Shown one piece after another: positions 16,415 through 26,065 of a DNA stretch of 64,000 nt. A model generated the notes under the pieces. The model had not been told where the DNA came from and searched no databases. It saw nothing but the letters and a program-made list of their open reading frames with translations. Made by a program: the position numbers and the translations under genes. How positions within the stretch are numbered: the stretch's first letter is position 1; the number at the start of each line of letters is the position of its first letter. The stretch is from positions 290,836-354,835 of the forward strand of contig NZ_PZJP01000005.1 in NCBI RefSeq assembly GCF_003206645.1. Reading direction: 5' to 3'. The DNA comes from Salinicola aestuarinus. Its GTDB lineage: Bacteria > Pseudomonadota > Gammaproteobacteria > Pseudomonadales > Halomonadaceae.

Positions 16415-17914
16415 TCAAAACCGCGGCAGCTCCGGATGCGCGAGCTTGCCCTGATGAACGTGCATGGCGCCGTGCTCGGCGCAGCGTGCCAGCGTCGGGA
16501 CGTTTTTCCCCGGGTTGAGCAGCCGGCGCTCATCGAAGGCATGCTTGACGCTGTGAAAGAGCGTCAGCTCGTCGCTGTTGAACTGCGTGCACATCTGGTT
16601 GAGCTTTTCCCGGCCGACGCCGTGCTCGCCGGTGATGGTGCCGCCTGCCTCCACGCAGAGGGTCAGAATCTCGCCGCCGAGCGCTTCGGCCGTCTCCAGC
16701 TCGTCGGGATGGTTGGCGTCGAACAGAATCAGGGGATGCAGGTTGCCGTCACCGGCGTGAAAGACGTTGGCGACCCGCAGCCCGTAGTGCTCGGCGAGGT
16801 CATTGATGCGCTTGAGGACGCGGGGGAGTTCGCGGCGCGGAATGGTCCCGTCCATGCAGTAGTAGTCCGGCGACATGCGCCCGACGGCGGGGAAAGCCGC
16901 CTTGCGTCCGGCCCAGAAGAGCGCGCGTTCGGCGTCGTCACGGGCAAGCGCGATACTGATGGCGCCGGCCTGCTCGAGCAGCCCGCGAACCCGCTCGCCG
17001 TCGGCGCGCACGTCCGCCTCGACCCCGTCCAGCTCGCACAGCAGGATGGCCTCGGCCTCCACCGGGTAGCCGGCGTGGACGAAATCCTCCGCCGCCCGGA
17101 TCGCCAGGTTGTCCATCATCTCGAGCCCGCCGGGGATGATGCCGGCGGCGATGATGTCGCCCACCGCACGCCCGGCGCGCTCGACGTCATCGAAGGCGGC
17201 CATCAGCACGCGGGCGACCTCCGGCTTCGGCAGTAGCTTGACGGTCACCTCGGTGATCACGCCGAGCATTCCCTCGGAGCCGGTGAACAGCGCCAGTAGA
17301 TCGAAGCCCGGGGTATCGAGGGTCTCGCCGCCGAGCGTCATCCGCTCCCCCTCGATGGTCACGATCTCCACGCCGATCACGTTATGGACGGTCAGACCGT
17401 ATTTGAGGCAGTGCACGCCACCGGCATTCTCGGCGACGTTGCCGCCGATCGAGCAGGCGATCTGCGACGATGGATCCGGGGCGTAGTAGAGCCCGTAGGC
17501 CGCGGCCGCCTCGGAGATGGCGAGATTGCGCACGCCGGGCTGTACCCGGGCGATGCGCGCGTCGGCATCGAGTTCGAGAATGCGGTTGAAGCGCGACATC
17601 ACCAGCAGAACGCCTTTCTCCAGCGGCAGCGCGCCACCGGAGAGTCCGGTGCCCGCCCCGCGGGTCACCACCGGCACCTGGTGCTCGAAACAGACCCGCA
17701 TCAGCGATTCGATTTCCGCAAGCGTGGTCGGCATGGCGACCATCATCGGCAGCACGCGATAGGCTGAGAGGCCGTCGCACTCGAAGGGGCGTAGATCCTC
17801 CACGCGGTCGAGCAGCACGAGATCGGGGGCCACGGCGTGAATCGCCGCCGCCAGGGCGGCGGGGTCGACGTCGGCGATCTCGCCGTCGATTCGCTCGTCA
17901 AAGAGCAGCTCCAT
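16415..17914 (-). CDS. glcD: Glycolate oxidase subunit GlcD
   Basis: Starting at the ATG at 17914 (GAGGAGA upstream) the protein has 499 residues, the same length as E. coli GlcD; an upstream in-frame ATG at 17983 is less likely. The FAD-binding domain spans about residues 40-220 (VTRGAGTGLSGGALPLEKG; GGNVAENAGGVHCLKYG) and the FAD-linked oxidase C-terminal domain about 250-490, with the conserved TGEHGVGREK. It is the main catalytic subunit oxidising glycolate. It opens the glcDEFG operon just after a terminator that closes the upstream permease gene, so it should have its own promoter in 17915-18085. Confidence 0.95.
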   Translation of the reverse strand: MELLFDERIDGEIADVDPAALAAAIHAVAPDLVLLDRVEDLRPFECDGLSAYRVLPMMVAMPTTLAEIESLMRVCFEHQVPVVTRGAGTGLSGGALPLEKGVLLVMSRFNRILELDADARIARVQPGVRNLAISEAAAAYGLYYAPDPSSQIACSIGGNVAENAGGVHCLKYGLTVHNVIGVEIVTIEGERMTLGGETLDTPGFDLLALFTGSEGMLGVITEVTVKLLPKPEVARVLMAAFDDVERAGRAVGDIIAAGIIPGGLEMMDNLAIRAAEDFVHAGYPVEAEAILLCELDGVEADVRADGERVRGLLEQAGAISIALARDDAERALFWAGRKAAFPAVGRMSPDYYCMDGTIPRRELPRVLKRINDLAEHYGLRVANVFHAGDGNLHPLILFDANHPDELETAEALGGEILTLCVEAGGTITGEHGVGREKLNQMCTQFNSDELTLFHSVKHAFDERRLLNPGKNVPTLARCAEHGAMHVHQGKLAHPELPRF

Positions 17915-18085
17915 GATCGTCTCCTCGCCGGCCTCATCGCGGTCGACGCGCTTTGTGGAAGCGATTTCCACGGTGGCTTTCATTCTGGGTAAGCGCTGAC
18001 GCCACAGCCATTAGCCAATAGGCCAAGAGCGCGGCGTCGAGAGGGCAGCGACACGCCGTGCGCAGTGACATCGAGAGGGGGACTG

Positions 18086-18121
18086 AAAAGCCCTCGGCCC
18101 GGCGGTGAGCCGGGCCGAGGG
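18086..18121 (-). terminator. Terminator between glcA-like permease and glcD
   Basis: Perfect 13-bp stem (18091-18103 with 18109-18121), loop GGTGA, followed on the minus strand by CTTTTC. It separates the permease transcript from glcD. Confidence 0.88.
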
Positions 18122-18151
18122 TGGGACGTGGGATGACCCGATGCGGAGGCT

Positions 18152-19849
18152 TCAGCCCCCCATGAGGGGATCGGTGAAGTCGAAGACGAAGAACGCCAGC
18201 AGCCCGATGATACCGGCGAAGAGGCAGTAGTAGAGGGTCGGCAGAATGGTCTTGCGCAGGGTGATGCCCTCGCGGCCGAGCAGGCCCACGGTGGCGGAGG
18301 CCGCGACCACGTTGTGGATGGCGATCATGTTGCCGGCAGCGGCACCCACCGCCTGCAGCGAGACCATCATTGCGGTGGAGACGCCCAGCACCTCGGCGAC
18401 ATTGAACTGGAAGGCCGCGAGCATCAGGTTGGAGACCGTGTTGGAACCGGCGATGAAGGCACCGAGCGCTCCCACCGCCGGGGCGAAGAGCGGGTAGACC
18501 TGCCCCATGCCGCCGGCGACGAGTTGGGCCATGGCGACCGGCATCGAGACCAGGTCGGACTCGTTGACGCCGGAGTTGATCAGGATGCGCACCATCGGGA
18601 TGGTGAACAGCAGCACGAAGCCGGCACCGAGGAGGGTCTTCGAGGACTCGGCGAATGCCGCCTTCACCTGCGGCGCGCGCATGCGGTGCAGGAAGATCGT
18701 CGCGATGACCGCGATCAGGATGATGCCGCCGGGCAGATAGAGCCATTGGATGCTGCCGGAAATGCCCGTCTCGCCCAGGATGTCGCTCCAGCCGGTGCTG
18801 ATCGAGGAGAGGCCGTCCTTGACCGCAGGCACCGTACGCGAGATCACCAGCAGCGCGGCGACGATGACGTAGGGCATCCAGCCCATCAGAGTCGACATCG
18901 GTGCGCGTCCGGCGACGTCCTCGACCTTGATCTCGATGCTGCCGATCCACTCCTTGGGCCACAGCGAGCGCTCGGGGAAGTCCCAGGTGTCCTTGGGTAG
19001 CAGAAAGCCCTTGCGCGCGGCGGGGACGACGATGGCCAGACCGATCAGGCCGCCCAGCAGCGAGGGGAACTCCGGCCCCAGCAGGACGCCGACGAGCATC
19101 GAGGGGACGACGAAGCAGGCACCGACGAACAGAGCGAACGGCGTGATCGAGAGTCCCTCGGTCCAGGAGCGGTTGGTGCCGAAGAAGCGCACCATGACGG
19201 TGACCAGAATCAGCGGCATGAACACGCCGATGATGCCGTGCGTGATGACGACTTCAGACGTGATCAGGCGAAAGTAGGTCTCCCAGCTCGAGCCGTCGGC
19301 GGCGAGCTGCTCGGCGATGCTGACCTGATTCACGCCACCGGTGACGCCGACGACGATGGGCGTCCCCACGGCGCCGAAGGAGACCGGCGTGGACTGCAGC
19401 ATCATGCCGACCACCACCGCCGCCAGCGCCGGGAAACCGAGCGCGACCATCAGTGGCGCGGCGACCGCGGCCGGGGTGCCGAATCCCGAGGCGCCCTCGA
19501 TGAAGCAGCCGAAGAGCCAGGCGACGATCAGTGCCTGCACCCGCCGGTCGGGGCTGATGCCGGAAAAGCCGTTGCGGATCGCCATGATGCCGCCGGAGTG
19601 CTTGAGCGTATTGAGCAGCAGGATGGCCCCGAAGATGATCCAGAGCAGCGCCCCGGTCAGTATCAGTCCCTGCAGGGTCGACGCCACGACGCGCGTGGCC
19701 GTCATGTCCCACGCCAGCAGCGCGACCAGTACCGCCACGATGAAGACGATCGGCATGGCAATGCGCGCCGGCATGCGAAAGCCGATCAGCAGTACACCTG
19801 CGAGTACCAGAGGAAGGAAAGCCAGCAGCGACAGCAGCGTTGAGTTCAT
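18152..19849 (-). CDS. LctP/GlcA family L-lactate/glycolate permease
   Basis: A 565-residue inner-membrane protein with about 12-14 hydrophobic segments. The central motif [20 protein letters not shown] and the C-terminal [13 protein letters not shown] segment are typical of the LctP family (LldP and GlcA of E. coli), proton-coupled importers of lactate and glycolate. The glcDEFG neighbourhood makes glycolate or D/L-lactate the likely substrate, but paralogues cannot be told apart by eye. It is expressed separately from glcD, with a terminator 31 bases after its stop and a large leader hairpin 42 bases before its start. Confidence 0.92.
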   Translation of the reverse strand: MNSTLLSLLAFLPLVLAGVLLIGFRMPARIAMPIVFIVAVLVALLAWDMTATRVVASTLQGLILTGALLWIIFGAILLLNTLKHSGGIMAIRNGFSGISPDRRVQALIVAWLFGCFIEGASGFGTPAAVAAPLMVALGFPALAAVVVGMMLQSTPVSFGAVGTPIVVGVTGGVNQVSIAEQLAADGSSWETYFRLITSEVVITHGIIGVFMPLILVTVMVRFFGTNRSWTEGLSITPFALFVGACFVVPSMLVGVLLGPEFPSLLGGLIGLAIVVPAARKGFLLPKDTWDFPERSLWPKEWIGSIEIKVEDVAGRAPMSTLMGWMPYVIVAALLVISRTVPAVKDGLSSISTGWSDILGETGISGSIQWLYLPGGIILIAVIATIFLHRMRAPQVKAAFAESSKTLLGAGFVLLFTIPMVRILINSGVNESDLVSMPVAMAQLVAGGMGQVYPLFAPAVGALGAFIAGSNTVSNLMLAAFQFNVAEVLGVSTAMMVSLQAVGAAAGNMIAIHNVVAASATVGLLGREGITLRKTILPTLYYCLFAGIIGLLAFFVFDFTDPLMGG

Positions 19850-19890
19850 GTCGAAAGCCCCGAATCGTTGTTGTGAGCGCTCGTCGAAAG

Positions 19891-19936
19891 CAACGCCGCT
19901 GGCCGCTCGTGTCGACGAGGGCGGCCAGCGGCGTTG
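19891..19936 (-). promoter_or_regulatory. Large leader hairpin before the lactate/glycolate permease
   Basis: A 16-bp perfect stem (19891-19906 with 19921-19936) encloses a second four-base stem TCGT/ACGA with a GTCG loop and a two-base bulge. It ends 41 bases before the permease ATG. On the minus strand it is followed by CTTTCG, so it could be an attenuator, an mRNA-stabilising leader, or a second terminator for the upstream gene. Confidence 0.6.
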
Positions 19937-20103
19937 ATCGGAAGATAGCCACAGCGCCGGTGCCTGCCAACGCGGACGAATGGGCTAGATCAGCAATGAG
20001 GTCGTTCAGGCAATAGACGCTAAGGTGCTGTTTGAAAGACCCTTCGCGCCGCGGTGGACGGTCCCTGCAAGGCTTTTCGGGAACAGTTGCTGCGACCAAT
20101 GGA

Positions 20104-20137
20104 CGACGCCGCCGAGGGGGTAGCCTCGGCGGCGTCG
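20104..20137 (-). terminator. Hairpin after the YdeP-like gene
   Basis: Perfect 14-bp stem (20104-20117 with 20124-20137) and six-base loop, 24 bases beyond the stop on the minus strand. The following sequence TCCATTGG has no strong U-tract, so termination may be partial. Confidence 0.6.
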
Positions 20138-20161
20138 GGTCGGTAACGCCAGGGGCGAGTG

Positions 20162-22513
20162 TCAGGCGGAGGCGAGCATGCCGGTTTCGGCCTCGACCGC
20201 CTCGGTGGACATCAATTCGAGTCTCACCGGAATCGACTTGCCGGCAATGGTGTTGCTCTGGGCGTCGCGGTCAGCCACTGAGATCAGGTCGTTGACCTCC
20301 GGGTAGTAGGCCCCCAGGCAGCGCTCGGGCAGATCGTAGGCGATGATCTTGAACCCGGAGACGTGACGCTCGATACCGTCGCTGGCCACCGCACGCAGGG
20401 TGACGCGGTTGCCGGCCTCAAAACCGTGCTTCTCGATATCCCTGGGGTTCATCATCAGCACCATGCGCGTGCCGTAGATGTCGCGATAGCGGTCGTCGTA
20501 GGAGTAGACCGTGGTATTGAACTGGTCGTGTCCGCGGATCGACAGCAGCTGGAAGTGGTCATCCTCCGGCTGGGAGTCGTCTTCGGCCAGGTGCTCCTTC
20601 GGGAACAGAAAGTGCGCCTTGCCGGAGTCGGTTTGCCAGATGCGGTCGCGGGCGGCAATGTCGAGATGGAACACCCCGGTAGCGGCGAGGCGGGCGTTGA
20701 AGTCGTGGAACGTCTCCGGCTGGGTTGCTTCGATCTTGTCGCGAATGCGCGCGTAATCCTCGGCGAGCCACTCCCAGTCCACCTTGGCGTTGGGGGCGAG
20801 CGTCGCCTTGCCGAGACCCGCGACGATGGCGATCTCCGAGAGCAGGTGCTTCGAGGCGGGATCGATCTGCCCCTTCGATCCCTGAACGTTGCACATGCCA
20901 TCCTCGATGGTGATCGTCTGCTCGACGCCGACCTGAACATCTTTCTCGGTACGCGCCAGCGCTGGTAGCAGATAGGCCGATTTACCGTGAATCAGATGGC
21001 TACGGTTGAGTTTGGTCGCGATCTGCACCGTCAGAGGGATGTTTTCCACGTGGGGGAAGATGCGCGCCTGATCGGCAATGGCGCGGAAGAAGTTGCCGCC
21101 CATGCCGAGAAAGGCATCCACCTCGTCACGCAGCATCGCTTCGCAGCAGAGCGCGACGTCATGGCCGTGTTCGCGCACGCACTCGATACCGAAGGTCTCG
21201 TCCATCTTCGACAGGAACGCTTCGCCGGACTTGTGAAAGATGCCCACCGTGCGGTCGCCCTGTACGTTGGAGTGGCCGCGAACCGGGCAGGCACCGGCGC
21301 CGCGACGGCCGATGTGGCCTCCCATCAGCAGCAGGTTGAGGATCTGGTGGACGTTGTCGCCACCGCGGATGTGCTGGGTGATTCCCATGCCCCAGCAGCA
21401 GATCACGCGCTCGGCGCGCATCCATGCCTGTGCCGCCTCTTCTAGCGCCTGCCGGGTCAGTCCGCTGTAGCGCTCGATGCGCGCCCACGACAGCTCTCGG
21501 CAGTGATCGGCGAAGGCGTCAAAACCCTGGGTGTGCATCTCAACGAAGGCATGATCGATGACCCGCTCGCCGCCGTTGTCGCGGGCATCATCGTCGACCG
21601 CCAGGATGTGCTTGCAGATGCCCTGGATCGCGGCGATGTCGCCGCCGATGCGGACCTGGTGGTACTGCGAGCTGATCGGCACCCCATGATTGGTCAGCAT
21701 GTCCTTCGGCGTCTGGGGATTGGCGAACTTCACCAGAGCCCGCTCGCGCAGCGGATTGAAGGTGATCACCTCGGCACCGCGTAGACGCGCCTCGTGCAGC
21801 AATCCCATCATGCGCGGGCTGTTGGTGCCGGCGTTCTGGCCAAAAAGGAAGATGCAGTCGGCGTGCTCGAAATCGTCGAGTGTGGTCGTCGCCTTGCCCA
21901 CGCCGATGCTCTGCGGCAGCGCCACCGTGGTGGTCTCGTGGCACATGTTCGAGCAGTCGGGGAAATTTTGCGTACCGATCATGCGGCCGTAGAGCTGCCA
22001 CAGAAACGCGGCCTCGTTGGAGGTTCTTCCCGAGGTATAGAGCTCGACCCGCTTGGGGTCGGAGGCGGCGACCTTGTCGCCAATCTCGCGGAAGGCGGTG
22101 GCCCAGTCGATGGGATCGTACTTGTCGGTGGTGGCGTTGTAGCGCATCGGATGCGTCAGCCGACCCTGTTTTTCCAGCGCGTGATCCGACCAGGCGAGCA
22201 GCTCGGTCAGCGTATGGTCGGCGAAGAACTCCGGCGTGGTACGCGCCCTGGTGGCTTCCCAGGCAACCGCCTTGGCCCCGTTCTCGCAGAACTCCGCCGG
22301 CCCGGGTTTGCTCGGATTCGGCCAGGCGCAGCTTGGGCACTCGAAGCCGCCGTTGGGGGTATTGATCTTCAGCATCAAGCGGTTGCCGACGAAGGGAACC
22401 TTCTCGCGTAGAAAGTGCTGCTCCGTGGCCTTAACCGACTGCCAGCCGCCGCCGGGGGCGTCGTTCTCTCCCTGTTGGCCGTGCAGTTCGTCGTCCTTGA
22501 GTTCATGCGCCAT
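20162..22513 (-). CDS. YdeP/FdhF family molybdopterin oxidoreductase
   Basis: The ATG at 22513 has AGGGAGAAG upstream and gives 783 residues; the longer frame from 22753 is rejected. The N-terminal cysteine pair in GFECPSCAWPNP is the signature of the YdeP group of formate dehydrogenase-alpha-like proteins, which keep the molybdopterin domains (SNMCHETTTVALPQSIGVG; FGQNAGTNSPRMM; RGHDQFNTTVYSYDDRYR) but lack the full 4Fe-4S motif of classical FdhF. The reaction is unknown; E. coli YdeP is linked to acid resistance. The cofactor needs FdhD-like or Mo-cofactor genes, which are not in this window. It is divergent from the GST gene. Confidence 0.9.
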   Translation of the reverse strand: MAHELKDDELHGQQGENDAPGGGWQSVKATEQHFLREKVPFVGNRLMLKINTPNGGFECPSCAWPNPSKPGPAEFCENGAKAVAWEATRARTTPEFFADHTLTELLAWSDHALEKQGRLTHPMRYNATTDKYDPIDWATAFREIGDKVAASDPKRVELYTSGRTSNEAAFLWQLYGRMIGTQNFPDCSNMCHETTTVALPQSIGVGKATTTLDDFEHADCIFLFGQNAGTNSPRMMGLLHEARLRGAEVITFNPLRERALVKFANPQTPKDMLTNHGVPISSQYHQVRIGGDIAAIQGICKHILAVDDDARDNGGERVIDHAFVEMHTQGFDAFADHCRELSWARIERYSGLTRQALEEAAQAWMRAERVICCWGMGITQHIRGGDNVHQILNLLLMGGHIGRRGAGACPVRGHSNVQGDRTVGIFHKSGEAFLSKMDETFGIECVREHGHDVALCCEAMLRDEVDAFLGMGGNFFRAIADQARIFPHVENIPLTVQIATKLNRSHLIHGKSAYLLPALARTEKDVQVGVEQTITIEDGMCNVQGSKGQIDPASKHLLSEIAIVAGLGKATLAPNAKVDWEWLAEDYARIRDKIEATQPETFHDFNARLAATGVFHLDIAARDRIWQTDSGKAHFLFPKEHLAEDDSQPEDDHFQLLSIRGHDQFNTTVYSYDDRYRDIYGTRMVLMMNPRDIEKHGFEAGNRVTLRAVASDGIERHVSGFKIIAYDLPERCLGAYYPEVNDLISVADRDAQSNTIAGKSIPVRLELMSTEAVEAETGMLASA

Positions 22514-22742
22514 GATCGTCTTCTCCCTGAGTCTCTTGGCCGGCAGGCCCCGGTGCCAGTGAGGGCGCGTCGTCACCTGGGGCCCGCATTCCCCAGCAGT
22601 ATGGCAACCCGATCGAATTCTCGCCGGGGTGATCCGAAGTCGAGCTCGGGAAATGGCGAAGTCGCCGCAAAACGAGGGCCGGTTTGACGCCGGCGACAAC
22701 CCTGCACATGCTGACTCGTCTTCACTCAAGGAGAGGCTGGAT

Positions 22743-23453
22743 ATGGCGCGCAAGATGTTCGATCTCTGCGGTCGCGACGAGCGGCTGCGTTTTTCGCCCT
22801 ACTGCTGGCGCGTGAAGTTCGCGCTCGCCCACAAGGGACTCGACTGCGACTTCGTGCCGTGGAAGTTCACCGACAAGGAGGCGATCGCCTTCTCCGGTCA
22901 GTCCAAGGTGCCGGTGCTGCTGGATGGCGATGAGGCGGTCACCGACAGCTACGAGATTCTGCGCTATCTCGACCGCGTCTATCCCGAGCGGCCGCTGCTC
23001 GGTGACGAGGTCGCCGAGGCGCGAGCGCGGTTCTTCAAGCACTACGCCGAGCGCTCGCTGGCGCCCGGTGTCGTCCGCACGATCCTGATGGATGTCTTCA
23101 ACGCGGTGCATCCCGACGACCGCGACTACTTCCGCACCACCCGCGAGAAAGCCTTCGGGCGCACACTGGAGGAGATGCACTCGCCGATTCAGGGACTGTC
23201 GATGCTCGACAAAGCGCTCGAGCCGATGCGTGGGCAGCTAGAGGAGACTCCGTTTCTGGAAGGCGAGACCGCCGGCGCGTCCGACTATCTGGTGGTGGGC
23301 GTGTTCATGTGGGCGCGGGTCTGCTCGGCGGCGGACCTCGTCTCCAATGCCGACCCGGTCTACGCGTGGTTCCAGCGCATGCTCGATCTTCACGATGGCC
23401 TCGGGCGCCGCGCCACGCGCATCACCGATATCGAGGGCGGTTACGCCAACTGA
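22743..23453 (+). CDS. Glutathione S-transferase family protein
   Basis: The 236-residue protein starts at the ATG at 22743 behind AAGGAGAGG. An N-terminal thioredoxin-fold domain (residues 1-80: FSPYCWRVKFALAHKGLD, the cis-Pro segment SKVPVLLDG, then TDSYEILRYLDR) is followed by a helical C-terminal domain. It should bind glutathione; the Ser/Cys in SPYCW near residue 17 is the likely activating residue, as in omega/beta-type or dehalogenase-like GSTs. The substrate is unknown. It is a single-gene unit with its own terminator just downstream. Confidence 0.9.
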   Translation: MARKMFDLCGRDERLRFSPYCWRVKFALAHKGLDCDFVPWKFTDKEAIAFSGQSKVPVLLDGDEAVTDSYEILRYLDRVYPERPLLGDEVAEARARFFKHYAERSLAPGVVRTILMDVFNAVHPDDRDYFRTTREKAFGRTLEEMHSPIQGLSMLDKALEPMRGQLEETPFLEGETAGASDYLVVGVFMWARVCSAADLVSNADPVYAWFQRMLDLHDGLGRRATRITDIEGGYAN

Positions 23454-23482
23454 CTCGGGATCGAGACGATCGCCACGAGACG

Positions 23483-23510
23483 ACCCCGGCATTGCCGGGG
23501 TTTCTCGTTT
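23483..23510 (+). terminator. Rho-independent terminator after the GST gene
   Basis: Stem ACCCCGGC / GCCGGGGT with loop ATT (23483-23501), followed by TTCTCGTTT. It lies 30 bases past the GST stop. Confidence 0.85.
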
Positions 23511-23585
23511 GCGAAGGGGGGAGCGTGCGCGGGTCGCTTGCACGGGGAGCCGCCGGATCAGCACGGCACGCCTAGACCGGGGCGC

Positions 23586-24545
23586 CTAGACCGGGGAGAA
23601 GAACGCTTTGACCTGGCGAAAGGCCGTTGAGAAGTAGCGCTCGAAGGTATCTCGCTCGACGAAGCCGATGTGCGGCGTGGCGAGGATGCGCGGGTGGTGG
23701 AGGTAGGCCTGGGCGCCTTCGGGTTCGTTCTCGTAGACATCGAGCGCCGCGGACCCCGGGCGGCCGGCGTCGAGCGCGTCGAGCAGGGCGCCGCCACGAA
23801 TCAGTTCGGCGCGACTGGTGTTGACCAGCAGGGCATCGGCGCGCATCGCCGCCAGATCGGTGGGACCGATCATTCCCCGTGTCTCGTCGTTGAGCTTGAG
23901 GTGCAGACTCACGACGTCGCAGCGCGCCAGAAAGCGCTCCCGGTCCGGCTCGTACTCGATGCCCAGCTCGAAGGCGCGCCCGGCGCTGGACTCACGGCCG
24001 TGCGCGATCACCTGCATTCCGAAGGCCTGGGCATAACCCGCCACGCGGCTGCCGATCCGACCCAGCCCCCAGATGCCCAGCGTGCGGTCCTGGACAACGT
24101 GGCCCAGCGACTCGGTCTCGAACTGCGCGGTGGTGCGCTGCCACTCGCCCCGACGCTGGCGCGCGAGATAGCTGCCGAGCCGCCGACTCCCGGCCATGAT
24201 CAGCAGCCACGCGAGTTCGGCGGGCGCGACCGGCGAGCCTTCTCCGTCGCGCACGGCGATGCCCCGTTCGTGGCAGGCCTCGAGATCGATCGCGCCGGAG
24301 AGCCGACCGGTCTGCACGACGAGCTTCAGGCGCGGCAGTTTGGCAATCAGCTCGCGGTCGAGCCGGGTTCGCTCGCGGATCAGAATGATCGCGTCACTCT
24401 CGGCAAGGCGCACGGCGAGGGCGGAAGCGGGAAGGTGCTCATGTTCGACGTCGAGTCGGACGTTGCTGCCGTCGAGTTCGCAGGCGGCATCGAGGAAGGC
24501 ACAGCAGCCCTGATAGTCATCCAGCACGGTAACCGTTATCGGCAT
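23586..24545 (-). CDS. D-isomer-specific 2-hydroxyacid dehydrogenase family protein
   Basis: The ATG at 24545 (GAGGAG upstream) gives 319 residues. The NAD-binding Rossmann motif GIWGLGRIGSRVAGYAQAFG lies near residue 155, and the family's catalytic Arg (NTSRAELI) and His (ATPHIGFVE) are visible; the Glu probably lies in ENEPEG. These enzymes reduce 2-keto acids to D-2-hydroxyacids (or the reverse) with NAD(P)H. It follows the amino acid ABC transporter by 91 bases on the same strand and could be transcribed with it, acting on a keto acid derived from the imported compound; this is inference. Confidence 0.9.
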   Translation of the reverse strand: MPITVTVLDDYQGCCAFLDAACELDGSNVRLDVEHEHLPASALAVRLAESDAIILIRERTRLDRELIAKLPRLKLVVQTGRLSGAIDLEACHERGIAVRDGEGSPVAPAELAWLLIMAGSRRLGSYLARQRRGEWQRTTAQFETESLGHVVQDRTLGIWGLGRIGSRVAGYAQAFGMQVIAHGRESSAGRAFELGIEYEPDRERFLARCDVVSLHLKLNDETRGMIGPTDLAAMRADALLVNTSRAELIRGGALLDALDAGRPGSAALDVYENEPEGAQAYLHHPRILATPHIGFVERDTFERYFSTAFRQVKAFFSPV

Positions 24546-24636
24546 GGCGGACTCCTCGCGTGAACGCACCGTTGCTGCGGCGATGCAGCACTGCATTGTT
24601 GGCACGTTGGTTCGCGGCTGTCGAGTGCCCGACGAC

Positions 24637-25395
24637 TCAGCCGTGGTTTTCCAGAAAACGCTGCACACGGGTGGTCGAGGGCCGGTCGAAGAAGCTTTCC
24701 GGGTCCGCGCGCTCGACGATCAGTCCCTTGTCGAGAAACACGACCTGATTGGAGACCGCGCGGGCGAAGCTCATTTCGTGGGTAACGATCACCATAGTGT
24801 AGCCCTCCGCGGAGAGGTCCTTGATCACTGCCAGAACCTCGCCGACGAGTTCGGGGTCGAGCGCCGATGTCGGCTCGTCGAACAGCATCACCTCCGGTTG
24901 CATGGCCAGCGCCCGCGCAATGGCAACGCGCTGCTTCTGCCCACCGGAGAGCGTGCCGGGATAGGCCTCGGCCTTGTCCGACAGTCCCACTTTGGCGAGC
25001 AGCTCGCGGGCGTGTGTCTCTGCCTCGTCGCGCGGCTTGCCCATCACGTGAATCGGCGCCTCGGTAATGTTGTGCAGCACGTTGAGATGCGGCCAGAGAT
25101 TGAAGCTCTGAAAGACCATGCCGGTTTTGGCGCGCACGCGAGCCAGTGCCTTGGCGCCCATGCGTTTGCCGGAATCGTCGAGGCCGATTCGTTCGCCCGC
25201 GATGTGGATGCTGCCGCGATCGGGCTGCTCGAGCCAGTTGATGCAGCGCAGCAGCGTCGACTTGCCCGATCCCGAGGCGCCGAGAATCGTGACGACATCA
25301 CCGGCGGCGACTTCCAGATTGACGTCACGCAGCACTTCGACGTCGGCGAAACTCTTCGATAGCTGGCGGATCGATACCGCGGTGGTCTCAGGCAT
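24637..25395 (-). CDS. Polar amino acid ABC transporter ATP-binding protein
   Basis: The 252-residue ATPase has Walker [10 protein letters not shown] (about residues 35-43), Q-loop [11 protein letters not shown], signature [15 protein letters not shown], Walker [15 protein letters not shown] and switch His VTHEMS. The order and spacing match HisP/GlnQ/GltL proteins that energise polar amino acid uptake. It overlaps the upstream permease gene by 8 bases, implying translational coupling. It is the last transport gene of the set SBP-permease-permease-ATPase. Confidence 0.95.
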   Translation of the reverse strand: MPETTAVSIRQLSKSFADVEVLRDVNLEVAAGDVVTILGASGSGKSTLLRCINWLEQPDRGSIHIAGERIGLDDSGKRMGAKALARVRAKTGMVFQSFNLWPHLNVLHNITEAPIHVMGKPRDEAETHARELLAKVGLSDKAEAYPGTLSGGQKQRVAIARALAMQPEVMLFDEPTSALDPELVGEVLAVIKDLSAEGYTMVIVTHEMSFARAVSNQVVFLDKGLIVERADPESFFDRPSTTRVQRFLENHG

Positions 25396-26053
25396 GATCG
25401 AACCCTCGCTTGGCGCCGAAACGCCCGCACTGTTTGATGATGATTTCCATCGCGATACTCACTGCCCAGTAGAAACCGATGACCACCAGAAAGGCTTCGG
25501 TGGGAATGAAATAGGTGCCGGAAAGGCTATTGGCTGCGGCGGTCAGTTCGCGCACCGTGATGATGACCAGAAAGGCCGTATCCTTGAGTGCATAGATGAG
25601 CTGGTTGCCGATGAGCGGCCGGGTCTGCATGACGATCTGCGGCAGGATCAGACGCAGAAACATCTTGCCCCGGGTGAAGCCGTGAGCTTCGGCCGCCTCG
25701 ATCTGGCCCTGCGGAAACACCAGGCGACTACCACGAAAGATTTCGGCGAAATAGCAGCCGTGATAGACCGCCAACGCGCCCACACCTGACCACCAGGCGT
25801 CCAGCCGAATGCCGAAGGTCGGCAGGCCGTAATAGAGCAGATAGGCGAGCATCAGAAACGGCAGCATCCGCATGCCATCGATGAACACCCGAAGCGATAG
25901 CTTTCCCCCCGAGGGGCGACCTTCCAGCAGATAGAGCATGAAACAGCCGATCAGGAAGGCGCCGGTAATCGACAGCCCGAAGATCTGCATCGTGCTCAGA
26001 AACCCCGCCCAGAACTCGTCGCGGGCCTGCCACAGAATTTCCCAATTACTCAT
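25388..26053 (-). CDS. Amino acid ABC transporter permease (second)
   Basis: A 221-residue inner-membrane permease of the HisMQ/GlnP type with about five transmembrane segments. The EAA-like loop contacting the ATPase is visible as QIEAAEAHGFTRGKMFLRLILPQ. It is 12 bases downstream of the first permease gene and overlaps the ATPase gene. The two permeases would form a heterodimeric channel. The substrate is probably a polar amino acid but not identifiable further. Confidence 0.93.
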   Translation of the reverse strand: MSNWEILWQARDEFWAGFLSTMQIFGLSITGAFLIGCFMLYLLEGRPSGGKLSLRVFIDGMRMLPFLMLAYLLYYGLPTFGIRLDAWWSGVGALAVYHGCYFAEIFRGSRLVFPQGQIEAAEAHGFTRGKMFLRLILPQIVMQTRPLIGNQLIYALKDTAFLVIITVRELTAAANSLSGTYFIPTEAFLVVIGFYWAVSIAMEIIIKQCGRFGAKRGFDHA

Positions 26054-26065
26054 GCGCCTCTCTCC

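Larger units (their letters stand above)
19850..20161 (-). promoter_or_regulatory. lctP-like upstream region with two strong hairpins
   Basis: This 312-base gap between the YdeP-like stop and the permease start holds two near-perfect inverted repeats, 20104-20137 and 19891-19936, and a CA-rich stretch (minus-strand ACAACAACG at about 19874-19866) before the ribosome binding site. Promoter hexamers are not obvious. No open frame looks like a gene. Confidence 0.5.
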
